A stretch of 64,000 bases of DNA from contig JARYMF010000009.1 of assembly GCA_029907255.1 (NCBI GenBank), forward strand, positions 1 to 64,000, read 5' to 3'. The notes beneath the pieces were generated by a model that was given only the letters and a program-made list of their open reading frames with translations, ran no database searches and was not told the origin of the DNA. The stretch is from Armatimonadota bacterium. Lineage in GTDB: Bacteria > Armatimonadota > UBA5829 > DTJY01. The position numbers were made by a program, and so were the translations under genes. Below, piece by piece: positions 17,301 through 25,216 of the stretch (its first letter is position 1; each line of letters starts with the position of its first letter).

Positions 17301-17343
17301 GAGGGGACGGGACATATAGTGATTTTTCAAAAAACCAGTGTTT

Positions 17344-18195
17344 TTATGCAGGGGGGATTGCAACCAACTCTGTTCCTTCGGGTCGTGCGATTGCAACATT
17401 AAAGCCTTCGCGACTGGCGGATGCGCCCCAGTTGCCAGACTTGTCGAGAGCTAATACTGCCACTGTCACATTGCGAAGGTGAGGTTCTTCGCTTATGGCC
17501 CACTTGATAGTTGAGTAACAGGCAGAGGAGGGATCTTTCCCTCGGCGCATTTCCTCAACTATTCTGAAGCTCATGCAGTAGCGCATGATGTGTTCGCCGA
17601 CGCCGGTGGCTGCGGCAGCTCCGACGGCTTTATCGCAATAAAGGCCGCTTCCAACAAGGGGAGTGTCTCCAACACGGCCGGGTAGCTTGTATTTGATGCC
17701 GCTTGTTGAAGTGCCGACACAGAGGTTGCCATTCTGATCAAGCGCGATAATGCATACGGTGTCATGGGATTCATTGGGCGCATGAGCAAGCTTCCATTCC
17801 TTCCATTTTGCTTTCTCACGCTCGATGAGCAGATTCTGCGGTTTGAACCCTTGCTCAATGGCGAACTGTCGAGCGCCTTCCCCAATAAGCAGGCAGTGAG
17901 GAGTTTGCTCCATGACACGCCGAGCAACGGAGATGGCCTCTTTGATATCTCTCAGCCCAGCTACTGCGCCGTAGCGTCTGCCGTTGCCTAGCATTATTGC
18001 GGCGTCAAGCTCCACTATGCCTTCTGAATTGGGTGCACCGCCAATGCCAACGGAATCAACTTGCAAATCATCCTCGACTTTCCTAATGCCATTCTCAACT
18101 GCATCGAGGACTGACTTGCCTTCAAGAAGGCTTTTTATGGTTTCCTGTGCTCCTTTTGCGCCAAACTTCCAAGTGGCAATTGCTATTGGTTCCAA
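17344..18195 (-). CDS. N4-(beta-N-acetylglucosaminyl)-L-asparaginase / isoaspartyl peptidase family
   Basis: The 283-residue protein belongs to the Ntn-hydrolase family of glycosylasparaginases and isoaspartyl peptidases, which cleave themselves before a threonine that becomes the nucleophile. The cleavage site is NESHDTVC with Thr146. It is followed by GTSTSGIKYKLPGRVGDTPL and GLYCD, closest to glycosylasparaginase. No signal peptide is seen, whereas several bacterial homologues are periplasmic. Translation is assigned to a TTG at 18195 with only a weak upstream GAGAG. The gene stands alone, divergent from the small-RNA region. Confidence 0.82.
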   Translation of the reverse strand: MEPIAIATWKFGAKGAQETIKSLLEGKSVLDAVENGIRKVEDDLQVDSVGIGGAPNSEGIVELDAAIMLGNGRRYGAVAGLRDIKEAISVARRVMEQTPHCLLIGEGARQFAIEQGFKPQNLLIEREKAKWKEWKLAHAPNESHDTVCIIALDQNGNLCVGTSTSGIKYKLPGRVGDTPLVGSGLYCDKAVGAAAATGVGEHIMRYCMSFRIVEEMRRGKDPSSACYSTIKWAISEEPHLRNVTVAVLALDKSGNWGASASREGFNVAIARPEGTELVAIPPA

Positions 18196-18366
18196 CTATA
18201 CACTCTCGTTTTTGGCGATTATTGGTTCTATGCAAAACCGGCAGGCAGCTTAATTTTAGTATACTGTGGACCTTGGGTACCTAATCTTGCACGTGCTGTA
18301 GTAATAGTAAAAAATGTTGTGGGCTAATTCAAGAAATTTCAAAAAAATCACCGTAAAAGTGCTTGA

Positions 18367-18383
18367 TTGGCATGATTCTTGAA
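18367..18383 (+). promoter_or_regulatory. degenerate sigma54-like site of a third unit
   Basis: TTGGCAT-GATTC-TTGAA keeps the GG of the -24 element and the spacing of the two perfect sites downstream, but has A in place of the invariant C of the -12 element. A terminator hairpin lies about 55 bases further on, the same unit plan as the two perfect copies. It may be a decayed copy. Confidence 0.3.
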
Positions 18384-18436
18384 GTGTTTGAAATTGGGTG
18401 ATTGCAAGAAACTTTTTTCATCGTTTCCTAAATAGC

Positions 18437-18486
18437 AAGAAAAATCCTGCTATAGACGCAATGGCAGGATTTTTCTTCTTTTTTCT
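18437..18486 (+). terminator. intrinsic terminator of the upstream third unit
   Basis: AAGAAAAATCCTGC (18437-18450) pairs over 14 bases with GCAGGATTTTTCTT (18464-18477). It is followed by CTTTTTTC. The A-tract before the stem means it can also act on the minus strand, although the only minus-strand gene here starts further downstream on that strand. Confidence 0.75.
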
Positions 18487-18508
18487 TAAAGTACGAGCCT
18501 TAAGAGGT

Positions 18509-18567
18509 GGAATTGGCACAAATTTTGCAAGTATTTTTGCTTGGAAAGAAACATCTTTTTCTCCTTC
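18509..18567 (+). repeat. 59-base direct repeat, copy 1 (partner at 18685-18743)
   Basis: The two copies are offset by 176 bases and differ at only two positions (18539 G against 18715 A; 18549 A against 18725 C by the same offset). The repeat covers the sigma54 promoter and the first half of each predicted RNA but not the terminator stems, which differ in sequence while keeping their structure. Confidence 0.9.
18513..18529 (+). promoter_or_regulatory. sigma54 (-24/-12) promoter, copy 1
   Basis: TTGGCAC (18513-18519), five bases, then TTGCA (18525-18529) match the sigma54 consensus TGGCAC-N5-TTGCW at every position. Transcription would begin at about 18539-18540. sigma54 promoters need an NtrC-type activator; none is encoded in the window, and no clear activator site was identified. 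Confidence 0.75.
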
Positions 18568-18609
18568 CTTACCTTTGCCTGCGGAGACGTTTCCGCAGGC
18601 ATATTTTTT
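18539..18609 (+). ncRNA. putative sigma54-dependent small RNA 1
   Basis: The predicted transcript of about 70 bases begins GCTTGGAAAGAAACATC. It has an unstructured CTTTTTCTCCTTCCTTACC segment and ends in a terminator of ten perfect pairs (18576-18585 with 18592-18601) and TATTTTTT. It contains no ATG and no ribosome site, so a peptide is unlikely. The TCTCCTTC part is complementary to Shine-Dalgarno sequences (GAAGGAGA), suggesting base-pairing with ribosome sites of mRNAs. The first 29 bases or so are the same as in copy 2 except for two bases. The role is inference. Confidence 0.65.
18576..18609 (+). terminator. terminator of small RNA 1
   Basis: TGCCTGCGGA and TCCGCAGGCA form a perfect 10-base stem with a six-base loop, followed by TATTTTTTG. 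Confidence 0.85.
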
Positions 18610-18684
18610 GTGAAATTATTTTAACCATGAGCAAGGGATAGCGCTTGCCTGGTAAAAATTTTGGGTCAAATCTATGAAAGTCGA

Positions 18685-18743
18685 GGAATTGGCACAAATT
18701 TTGCAAGTATTTTTACTTGGAAAGCAACATCTTTTTCTCCTTC
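18685..18743 (+). repeat. 59-base direct repeat, copy 2
   Basis: This is the partner of 18509-18567, with 57 of 59 bases the same. Sequence upstream and downstream of the repeat is unrelated between copies apart from the terminator fold. Confidence 0.9.
18689..18705 (+). promoter_or_regulatory. sigma54 (-24/-12) promoter, copy 2
   Basis: TTGGCAC (18689-18695), AAATT, then TTGCA (18701-18705) is identical to copy 1 and matches the consensus fully. Transcription would begin near 18715. Confidence 0.75.
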
Positions 18744-18783
18744 ACATTTCTTGGCCTGTGGGCAGGGCTCGCAGGCTTTTTTG
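18715..18783 (+). ncRNA. putative sigma54-dependent small RNA 2
   Basis: The predicted RNA of about 68 bases begins ACTTGGAAAGCAACATC. It carries the same CTTTTTCTCCTTC segment as RNA 1 and ends in its own terminator (stem 18754-18763 with 18767-18776). There is no start codon. Its 3' end points towards the convergent exported-protein gene ending at 18817. Retention of promoter and pairing segment while the terminator stem has diverged suggests selection on the RNA rather than a recent simple duplication. Confidence 0.65.
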
Positions 18784-18786
18784 TTT
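18754..18786 (+). terminator. terminator of small RNA 2
   Basis: GCCTGTGGGC pairs with GCTCGCAGGC over ten positions, two of them G-U, with an AGG loop and TTTTTTGTTT after it. Confidence 0.8.
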
Positions 18787-18816
18787 AAACGACTGGGAAA
18801 ACGCATCTATTTTTTA

Positions 18817-20028
18817 TTAGTCAGTTGTCTTAATATAAATAGCCCCATTAACCGCTTCAAGGGATATCTTTGCCTTTCCTGAGCCTAAAATAAGCTTCAG
18901 CCTATCTTTATCCTCAATCTCCGGCTTAATTGATGTTAAATTTTGGACACTGCCTTTGGTTGCCTGGGCGGTAATCTCTGCTGAGGCATTCTTGGGTAGC
19001 TCGATAGTAATGTCGTCACCCGTCGCACCAACGACCATCTCGCCGGTCTCAACCCGCGAGAATGAAATGGCGATCTCAGCGCCGGTTGATTTTAGCATAT
19101 GCACACCGCCAACCAGCGGGAAGTCTTTTAAGGCGATTGGAGCGCCAATGGATACAACGCTGAGTCGCGCTGGTCTAACAGGCTTTGACGGAGCGATTGT
19201 AATGGAGCCCTCCGTTGGCTCGAAGAGAGTCGGTATACCTGCCGGCACAGATATACGGTCGACAGCCAACCTTGCGGCGAGATTCAATACAAGGCGCTCA
19301 TCTATGCGGGAGAGCTCTCCAATGTCGTCTGTGCTGCCAAGGACCCTGATTTCGACGGTGTTTCCTTCGACGAGAAGAACGTTCAAGTCGGATCTTATGG
19401 ATTTGATGTGTACTTTTTCGGATGGTGGAACCGATATCGGTTGCCCGGCTGGAATCCTGGAGCGTGAGGTGACCTCAATCGCAGGTTCTTCACCTTGTTC
19501 CTCAGGAGACATTTTCTTAAGCATTTCTGGAATTTTGCCTTGGGTATTGCCAATCTTTGAGGGGTCCATGGTTCCGAATAACCGCGTTATGTTCACATCT
19601 CGATTCTTCCCTACGCGTGGACCAACAAAAATAATTAGTATCCCCTTGTTCTCATGGAACAATATTGCGCTTGCTTCGTCGCGAGCAAGGCTTTTGTCCA
19701 TTGTCTTCCATTCTTGGCTGGTGATTGCGGGTTCATAAAATTTCAAAATCTGCTCGGGCTCCGAGGTTGCGTCCACTCTAGTCATTACGATACTGACCTG
19801 TTTCAACTCCTTGAGGCCGAACAAGGGACCGAACTCCTTTGCTAGGTCATCAAGCACCTTGCCGGATGGCCAGTTGATTTCTCTTAATGTCTTTGCCCCT
19901 GGATACAGCGGAAGTTCAAGCTGTTCAAGCATGCTTTTTTTTGCAGGGGCGGCATGTAAGGCCGTGATTGAAATAACGGAAATTAATATGCTTAATATTG
20001 CTAACGTTGAGAAACGTCCGCTTCTCAC
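18817..20028 (-). CDS. exported protein with adhesin-like (DUF4097-type) C-terminus
   Basis: The 403-residue protein has a signal peptide (about 1-26, ending ITALHAAPA). The N-terminal half (LPLYPGAKTL, VSIVMTRVDATSEPEQILKFYEP) resembles DUF4252-like domains, and the C-terminal half is regular beta-strand repeats ending GSGKAKISLEAVNGAIYIKTTD. That pattern (residues alternating around GxI and NGxI turns) is typical of DUF4097 domains, often found next to sigma/anti-sigma genes. It probably sits in the periplasm or outer envelope. Its start overlaps the end of the anti-sigma gene by four bases, so it belongs to the ECF operon. The function is unknown. Confidence 0.65.
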   Translation of the reverse strand: MRSGRFSTLAILSILISVISITALHAAPAKKSMLEQLELPLYPGAKTLREINWPSGKVLDDLAKEFGPLFGLKELKQVSIVMTRVDATSEPEQILKFYEPAITSQEWKTMDKSLARDEASAILFHENKGILIIFVGPRVGKNRDVNITRLFGTMDPSKIGNTQGKIPEMLKKMSPEEQGEEPAIEVTSRSRIPAGQPISVPPSEKVHIKSIRSDLNVLLVEGNTVEIRVLGSTDDIGELSRIDERLVLNLAARLAVDRISVPAGIPTLFEPTEGSITIAPSKPVRPARLSVVSIGAPIALKDFPLVGGVHMLKSTGAEIAISFSRVETGEMVVGATGDDITIELPKNASAEITAQATKGSVQNLTSIKPEIEDKDRLKLILGSGKAKISLEAVNGAIYIKTTD

Positions 20029-20846
20029 AGTGTGCCTCCTTTTTCTACAGCCGTATTTATGTTTTCGCTATTTGTTCGCTCTGCTAGAATATCAGCGGTT
20101 TTTTGAAGGGTACCTCTCAATATTTCTAAGGTCTCGTTCATTGTCATTCCCGTTACTCCTAGATTGGATGCGACTACTACACTTGCCTCTTCATGTGATT
20201 TTTGTGCGGCAACAATGCTGTGTAAGATTTCAGCTTCCGATGGCTTTTCTTCAAAGATTTTGTCTGCGGATTTATTTTGCAAGCCTTCAGCAAGGGTGGG
20301 ATGTGGGCTCCTTTTGGCAATGATGGTTTGAGCAACTTTGGGTTTATGGTGTTTGCCTTCTCTTGTGTTTTGAGCAGTTGCCTGTACTGGACGCGATTTT
20401 GTTGCCGTATGATTTTGACCTTTGACTGAATTTGCCGTCTCCAGTTTTGTAGGAGTCTTTGTTGCCTGAACAATAGCAGGCTTTTTGTTTGGAAGTGATG
20501 GCGGCTCAGGACGGCTGATCAAAAAGAAGCCAAACGCTAGCAGTGTCGCAACAAGTCCTGCCGTGGCGGCTCCCACAGCCCAACGAGGCTTACGGGTGGC
20601 AGGTCGCTCTTGCTCCGCCAGAAACTTTTCTAGTTTATAGGCGAAGTTCTCTGCAAGCCAAGGCGAGGGTTCCTCGTCCTCCCAGAGCGCCATGGTTTCG
20701 CGCAGAGCAACAAGCGTGGTATGCTCTTCACGGCATGCCGAACATTCGGCAAAGTGTTGCTCCAGAAGGCGCTTTTCGCGTTCCGAAAGCTCGCCGTCTA
20801 TTGCAGCAGAGGCCAGAATTCTAGCTTTTTTACATCTCATTGCCAT
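20025..20846 (-). CDS. zinc-finger (zf-HC2) anti-sigma factor
   Basis: The N-terminal zf-HC2 domain has an early cysteine in MRCKKARILASAAIDGELS and the HxxxCxxC motif in QHFAECSACREE. One membrane helix (WAVGAATAGLVATLLAFGFFLI, about residues 88-109) follows, then a K/T/P-rich region of about 160 residues. This is the usual plan of a single-pass anti-sigma factor that holds an ECF sigma at the membrane until a signal arrives. The ECF sigma gene lies 16 bases upstream and the exported protein gene overlaps its end by four bases. The alternative start at the ATG two codons downstream makes no functional difference. Confidence 0.87.
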   Translation of the reverse strand: MAMRCKKARILASAAIDGELSEREKRLLEQHFAECSACREEHTTLVALRETMALWEDEEPSPWLAENFAYKLEKFLAEQERPATRKPRWAVGAATAGLVATLLAFGFFLISRPEPPSLPNKKPAIVQATKTPTKLETANSVKGQNHTATKSRPVQATAQNTREGKHHKPKVAQTIIAKRSPHPTLAEGLQNKSADKIFEEKPSEAEILHSIVAAQKSHEEASVVVASNLGVTGMTMNETLEILRGTLQKTADILAERTNSENINTAVEKGGTL

Positions 20847-20862
20847 TACCTCATTCGGCAGT

Positions 20863-21474
20863 TTATGCAGGAGCCTTTAGGTATCCTAGTCTTTCCTTGA
20901 GCTTCTGCCTGGCGCGGAAGATTAATACCTTCACGCTTCCAATTGGGCAGCCGAGAACATCGGCAATCTCTTTGTATTCCATGTCGTGATACTCTCTTAA
21001 GATGATTGCCGTTCGCTCCTTTTCTGGAAGTGTGTTTATTGCTTCTTCGATTGCATTCCGAAGCTCAACTCGAATCAAGTGATTTTCGACAGATGAATTG
21101 CCTGTTTCAAAGTAAGGCTCTATTTGATTATCCGAGTGATTTAGTCCTATGTTGTCGTCAAGTATTGTTTCAGGACGTCTTGCTCGATGCCTGAGATAAT
21201 CTCGGCATTGGTTTCCGGCAACGGAAAAAAGCCAAGTTGTAAACTTTGCATCTGAACCGCGAAAGGTCTGTCCAAATCTACACACTTTCAGGAATGTTTC
21301 CTGAACAAGATCTTCCGCAGTCTCCCGACAACCCACCATTCGGAAAAAGAAGTTGAACAATGGCTTTTGGAACCTAGCGAAAAGCTCCTCCATGGCAGAT
21401 GAATCGCCCGCTTGGAACCTCGCCATCAGTTCCTCGTCGGTCTCCCTGGCTTGATTCGTTGCCGCATGCATCAT
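20863..21474 (-). CDS. ECF-type RNA polymerase sigma factor
   Basis: The 203-residue protein has sigma region 2 (LFARFQKPLFNFFFRMVGCRETAEDLVQETFLKVC, residues about 31-65) and sigma region 4 with its helix-turn-helix (LPEKERTAIILREYHDMEYKEIADVLGCPIGSVKV). Sigma regions 1 and 3 are absent, as expected for ECF (sigma-E-like) factors. It is the first gene of a three-gene operon with its anti-sigma and an exported protein, which suggests control of an envelope response. A possible self-recognised promoter lies immediately upstream. Confidence 0.93.
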   Translation of the reverse strand: MMHAATNQARETDEELMARFQAGDSSAMEELFARFQKPLFNFFFRMVGCRETAEDLVQETFLKVCRFGQTFRGSDAKFTTWLFSVAGNQCRDYLRHRARRPETILDDNIGLNHSDNQIEPYFETGNSSVENHLIRVELRNAIEEAINTLPEKERTAIILREYHDMEYKEIADVLGCPIGSVKVLIFRARQKLKERLGYLKAPA

Positions 21475-21481
21475 AAATGTA

Positions 21482-21507
21482 TACGCTCCATCGTGGAGAA
21501 GGTTAAC
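21482..21507 (-). promoter_or_regulatory. possible ECF-autoregulated promoter
   Basis: On the minus strand GTTAAC is followed after 16 bases by CGTA, matching the AAC-N16-CGTA spacing of sigma-W-like ECF promoters. CGTA lies only seven bases before the ATG at 21474, so the transcript would be leaderless or nearly so. Confidence 0.4.
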
Positions 21508-21665
21508 AATTTGTGTTTGTTGCAGGAGCTAATAGAAAGTTTGCGTGCAAAGCGTATCAGCAAAAATAGTCCGAAATATGAGTGGCTACAACAAGTAGCT
21601 CAATGTTCGACAGATGTTTTGTTCTTTGTATGATTGTTGCTTTTTGGAGCAAAAGTATTTTGCAT

Positions 21666-22871
21666 CTAGCTTACCATATCTTTAGCTCGTATCCTGAACC
21701 GCATTGGCGGGCAAGCATACTCGGCTTCGAGCCGCCCTTCAAGGAGCAGATGGTCCCTCAAGCGCCGTATTGATTTCGAAGAAAGGCAACAGTCGCCGAG
21801 CATTATTACTTTTCCAGGAAGCTTCTCAGGAACAGGGGGTTCCTTGCCGAGGATTAGAGTAATCTCGCGGCTGCCATCGAAAATTCCTTCTTTGGCTAGC
21901 TTATCTAAGCCTCTTCGAATATAGTATTGACATGATCGACAGTATTCTCCGGCGATGATTTTCAAGCCAGGAAATAACTCTGAATCAAAGGCAATATTCG
22001 GCCTGGCAAAATGCCTGCGGACCGACTCTACACTTTCTCCAGCTACAGTAATCTTGGAAAGGTCACCTATTCCGAGGCCCTGCTCGTGTGCAATCTTTGT
22101 GGTATCAATTTCCATTGGGTCGAATCCCATTACCGAGGAGGCAACGGCATCTAAAGCGACAACATCGCGTGAGGCTACAATAATGCCCATGTCCACCGGC
22201 GTGCCCTCTTCGGCATGGTCACCCTCTAGAGCCGTAATGCCATCTAGGACCGTGAGGTCTGGCTTTCTGACTCGGAGGAAGTCGGTAAGTTTGGAAGGGA
22301 GCTCGTTATAGCTGTGCCCGAAAAGTTTGTCCTCATCTGAGATTGCACCGTGCATGTTCTTAATTCCGAGTGTTACGAGTGTGAGGCTGTGGATTTTCAT
22401 GACCGGCACATTGATTAGGACGTCGGCTTCTAATACTGGCCGCGGAATGCGAACTTTGTTTAAAACAAGCCCTCCGACGACGTCGGTTTCAAGCCATTCT
22501 TCTTCGTCAAAGAAAACCATTTTTCCGCCTGCAGCCTCGACTGCAGCAGTCATGCCAACCACTTCGGAGCAAGCGCGTGTTGTATTGTTTGCCTTTCGGA
22601 ATTTGGCGGTAGAAATGCTCCTCCCCTCGCCTACAAGTACTTCGCGGGCACCCGCCTCTTGGGCAATTTTTATTAGCGCAACCACTACCCTTGGGTCGGT
22701 TGTCATTGGCGCAGGATTTGGGGCAAAAATATTAGGTTTGATTAAGACCGTTTGCCCACTTTGAATTAGATTGTCCGATTTTATAAGATTTAGGGCTTGT
22801 CTTACAGCTTTGAGTATTGTATCTTTGGAGTATGGGGTCTGGGCCTTTGTAATTGCAACTATTGGTTCCAT
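21666..22871 (-). CDS. DUF362 domain protein
   Basis: The 401-residue protein matches DUF362: GQTVLIKPNIFAPNPAPMTTDPRVV near the N-terminus, AREVLVGEGRS, VLINVPVMKIH, GIKNMHGAI and VASRDVVALDAVASSVMGFDP. Many DUF362 proteins also carry a 4Fe-4S ferredoxin domain; here only scattered cysteines (EYCRSCQYY, GDCC) are seen, so a cluster is uncertain. No biochemical function is established for most members. I start at the ATG at 22871 because the family begins there; the longer frame to 22916 overlaps the upstream gene. It follows the UDP-glucuronate decarboxylase gene closely. Confidence 0.75.
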   Translation of the reverse strand: MEPIVAITKAQTPYSKDTILKAVRQALNLIKSDNLIQSGQTVLIKPNIFAPNPAPMTTDPRVVVALIKIAQEAGAREVLVGEGRSISTAKFRKANNTTRACSEVVGMTAAVEAAGGKMVFFDEEEWLETDVVGGLVLNKVRIPRPVLEADVLINVPVMKIHSLTLVTLGIKNMHGAISDEDKLFGHSYNELPSKLTDFLRVRKPDLTVLDGITALEGDHAEEGTPVDMGIIVASRDVVALDAVASSVMGFDPMEIDTTKIAHEQGLGIGDLSKITVAGESVESVRRHFARPNIAFDSELFPGLKIIAGEYCRSCQYYIRRGLDKLAKEGIFDGSREITLILGKEPPVPEKLPGKVIMLGDCCLSSKSIRRLRDHLLLEGRLEAEYACPPMRFRIRAKDMVS

Positions 22872-22876
22872 GGGCG

Positions 22877-23827
22877 TTAAATTGTTCTTTCCTCTTTCAT
22901 TTTTGAGTAAAACCATTCGATGGTTTTTACTAATCCTTCTTCAAGGCTTACTTTCGGCTCCCATTTTAAAATGCGCTTTGCCTTGGAAATATCTGGGCGG
23001 CGTTGTCGAGGGTCGTCGGCAGGTAGAGGTGCGAAAGTTATCTTGGATTTGCTTCCCGTCAACTTTAGAACTAAGTTAGCAAAGTCAATGACTGTGATTT
23101 CCTCTGGATTACCAAGGTTGACTGGTTCGTGCTCGTCAGACAGGGCGAGTCGGTAAATGCCCTCGATTAAGTCTGAAACATAACAAAGGCTTCGTGTCTG
23201 CCTGCCGTCGCCATAGATTGTAAGTGGCTCGCCTTTCAAAGCTTGGGTAATGAGCGTTGGAACCAGCCTTCCGTCGTCTCTCCTCATGCGAGGGCCATAG
23301 GTGTTGAATATTCGAGCAATTTTCGTGTCCACGTTATGTGTATTGTGGTATGCCATTGTCATTGCTTCTGCAAACCGCTTGGCTTCGTCATAAACGCCTC
23401 TGGGGCCAACTGGGTTCACGTTGCCCCAGTAAGTTTCAGTTTGAGGATGCACTTGTGGGTCGCCATAAACCTCCGACGTTGACGCTAGGATGTACTTTGC
23501 TTTATGCGCGGTAGCAAGTCCTAGGGTCTTATGGGTGCCAAGTGAGCCAACCTTGAGTGTTTGAATTGGATATCGTAGGTAATCAATTGGGCTGGCAGGT
23601 GAAGCGAAGTGAAAAACAAAGTCTGCTTTTTCCTTTAGAAAAAGGTATTCCGTTACGTCGTATTTTATGAATGAAAAACTCTCTTTGCCAAGATGATGGA
23701 CGATATTATCCGTAGTTCCGGTAATTAGATTATCCATCACCGTAACTGCATAGCCCTTCTCAAGTAGAAGGTCACATAGGTGAGATCCAAGAAACCCTGC
23801 CCCGCCAGTTATTAGTGCATGCTCCAT
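22877..23827 (-). CDS. UDP-glucuronate decarboxylase (UDP-xylose synthase) type SDR
   Basis: The 316-residue extended short-chain dehydrogenase has the NAD-binding [15 protein letters not shown] motif at residues 7-21. The serine-tyrosine-lysine catalytic set is seen in [10 protein letters not shown] and [29 protein letters not shown] and [17 protein letters not shown] are signature stretches of UXS, which turns UDP-glucuronate into UDP-xylose. A related nucleotide-sugar epimerase is the alternative. A GAGGACC Shine-Dalgarno and a near-consensus promoter precede it. UDP-xylose would feed glycan synthesis. Confidence 0.87.
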   Translation of the reverse strand: MEHALITGGAGFLGSHLCDLLLEKGYAVTVMDNLITGTTDNIVHHLGKESFSFIKYDVTEYLFLKEKADFVFHFASPASPIDYLRYPIQTLKVGSLGTHKTLGLATAHKAKYILASTSEVYGDPQVHPQTETYWGNVNPVGPRGVYDEAKRFAEAMTMAYHNTHNVDTKIARIFNTYGPRMRRDDGRLVPTLITQALKGEPLTIYGDGRQTRSLCYVSDLIEGIYRLALSDEHEPVNLGNPEEITVIDFANLVLKLTGSKSKITFAPLPADDPRQRRPDISKAKRILKWEPKVSLEEGLVKTIEWFYSKMKEERTI

Positions 23828-23869
23828 TATGGTCCTCGACTTTCAGGCCAGTGAGGATTTTTCATGGGC

Positions 23870-23899
23870 ATTATAGGAATATGGGTTCTTCTATGTCAA
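23870..23899 (-). promoter_or_regulatory. sigma70 promoter for the UXS-DUF362 pair
   Basis: On the minus strand a perfect TTGACA (23894-23899) and a perfect TATAAT (23870-23875) are 18 bases apart, with a leader of about 36 bases. Confidence 0.7.
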
Positions 23900-23928
23900 A
23901 CCGATTTCAAAAAGTTTTGGTGGCACAG

Positions 23929-25173
23929 CTATTTCGCCAGCAGTTTTAGCAGCCTTCCCTCACCGGGCCTAAGATGTATGGTTGTTTTTCCCTTATCTAG
24001 CTTAAGTTTATGCATGGCTCCTGTTTTCGAGCTCATTTCTTCAACATTCTTAATAGAGCCTTTAAATGAAAGAATAACGGTGGAATCCTTTCTTAGGTTT
24101 CGGTTGACCACCATTGCCCATGTAGAGCCGTCTTCATGACGGAATATGCCCAAGACAGTGGGTAGCTCTGAAGTTACGCTAATGGGTAGGTCGGGGCTAA
24201 GTGGCTTGCATGCGGATGGCACATCGCCTGAGTGGTAGACCCCGGTGGACGTTAGCTTGACCAACACTTTGCCAAGAACTTTTAGCTCGCCATTTATCCG
24301 TTTTGACTGATTGAAATGTTCCGTTCGATTGCCTTTTTCGTCGAGAATTCCATTGTGAAAGTTCCAGAATTCATCGTGGGGGGTCCAGTAAGTGAAATAT
24401 AGGATTGCCTTGTATCCATAAGCAAGCGCATTGTAAATCTGCCAGCGGAGGTCGTCTTCCGTCGGGTTTCTATATTGGCCATGCGGTGTGACGAGCATTA
24501 TGAAGCAGGTGGGGACGCCATATTTTAACCCCGCAGCCCGCACCACTTCCAGATTATGGAAGAAACTGCCCAAATTAGTTGGATTTTCGGGATCGCAGGC
24601 CATCATGATGTAATGGTCATAGCTTAGTATCCTGGGCTTGACTAAGGTGCAAAATTGTTCGACGTGCTCTTCGTAGGTCTTATTACCTAATTGCGCTTCG
24701 CTTGCGTAGTTTGGAAAAAGATTTATGAATGGCATGTGCTTTGGGTCTTTCTTTGTTAGGTATTGATTTATTGCCGCCAGCTTAGGGAAGGCAGAAGAGT
24801 TCGGTTCGTCTGTAATGAAGTATCCTGCAGTGGCTGGATGGTTCGAGTAATCTGCAATTACTGCGTCGAGGTTAGAAGTAAAATCTGGATCGTTTGGCTC
24901 TTTTGCCAGGATGCGTGCATCAGGAATGATATATTTGAGCCCATGCTTTGCACAAGCATCAAGTATTGCCTTGTTCTGCTCAACTGTGACTCCTGCGCAT
25001 GGTGGCATTGCGTGCGTGAAATTGCACTCGGCGACTTCGGCGTATCGGGCATCTAAATTATCATTGGGCAACGGTCCGCACCAATAACTGATTATAAACT
25101 CGTCTAGAGCAGTGGCAGGCACCGCTATTGATATCAAAACCGATAGGCTAAGAATTAGCATTAGATTCATCAT
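23929..25173 (-). CDS. secreted TIM-barrel glycoside-hydrolase-like protein
   Basis: The 414-residue protein has a signal peptide (about 1-22) and a barrel-like body. GYFITDEPNSSAFPKL holds acidic residues at the end of a strand, and AILYFTYWTPHDEFWNFHNGILDEKGNRTEHF resembles the last strands of GH42-like and related enzymes, where the glycone is bound. The C-terminal 90 residues look like an all-beta domain. The family and substrate cannot be fixed by eye. It is exported and stands alone; a palindrome lies 44 bases upstream of its start. Confidence 0.55.
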   Translation of the reverse strand: MMNLMLILSLSVLISIAVPATALDEFIISYWCGPLPNDNLDARYAEVAECNFTHAMPPCAGVTVEQNKAILDACAKHGLKYIIPDARILAKEPNDPDFTSNLDAVIADYSNHPATAGYFITDEPNSSAFPKLAAINQYLTKKDPKHMPFINLFPNYASEAQLGNKTYEEHVEQFCTLVKPRILSYDHYIMMACDPENPTNLGSFFHNLEVVRAAGLKYGVPTCFIMLVTPHGQYRNPTEDDLRWQIYNALAYGYKAILYFTYWTPHDEFWNFHNGILDEKGNRTEHFNQSKRINGELKVLGKVLVKLTSTGVYHSGDVPSACKPLSPDLPISVTSELPTVLGIFRHEDGSTWAMVVNRNLRKDSTVILSFKGSIKNVEEMSSKTGAMHKLKLDKGKTTIHLRPGEGRLLKLLAK

Positions 25174-25216
25174 ATCGCCTCCAAAATATTCAACTTTATT
25201 TTAAAACCCCGTTTCA

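Noticed and set aside
18398-18613. 71-codon frame over the first small RNA
   Set aside because: It runs through two terminators and a sigma54 promoter and has no ribosome site; its similarity to the frame at 18661 only reflects the DNA repeat.
18661-18882. 73-codon frame over the second small RNA
   Set aside because: Same reason; it crosses the terminator and overlaps a real gene on the other strand.
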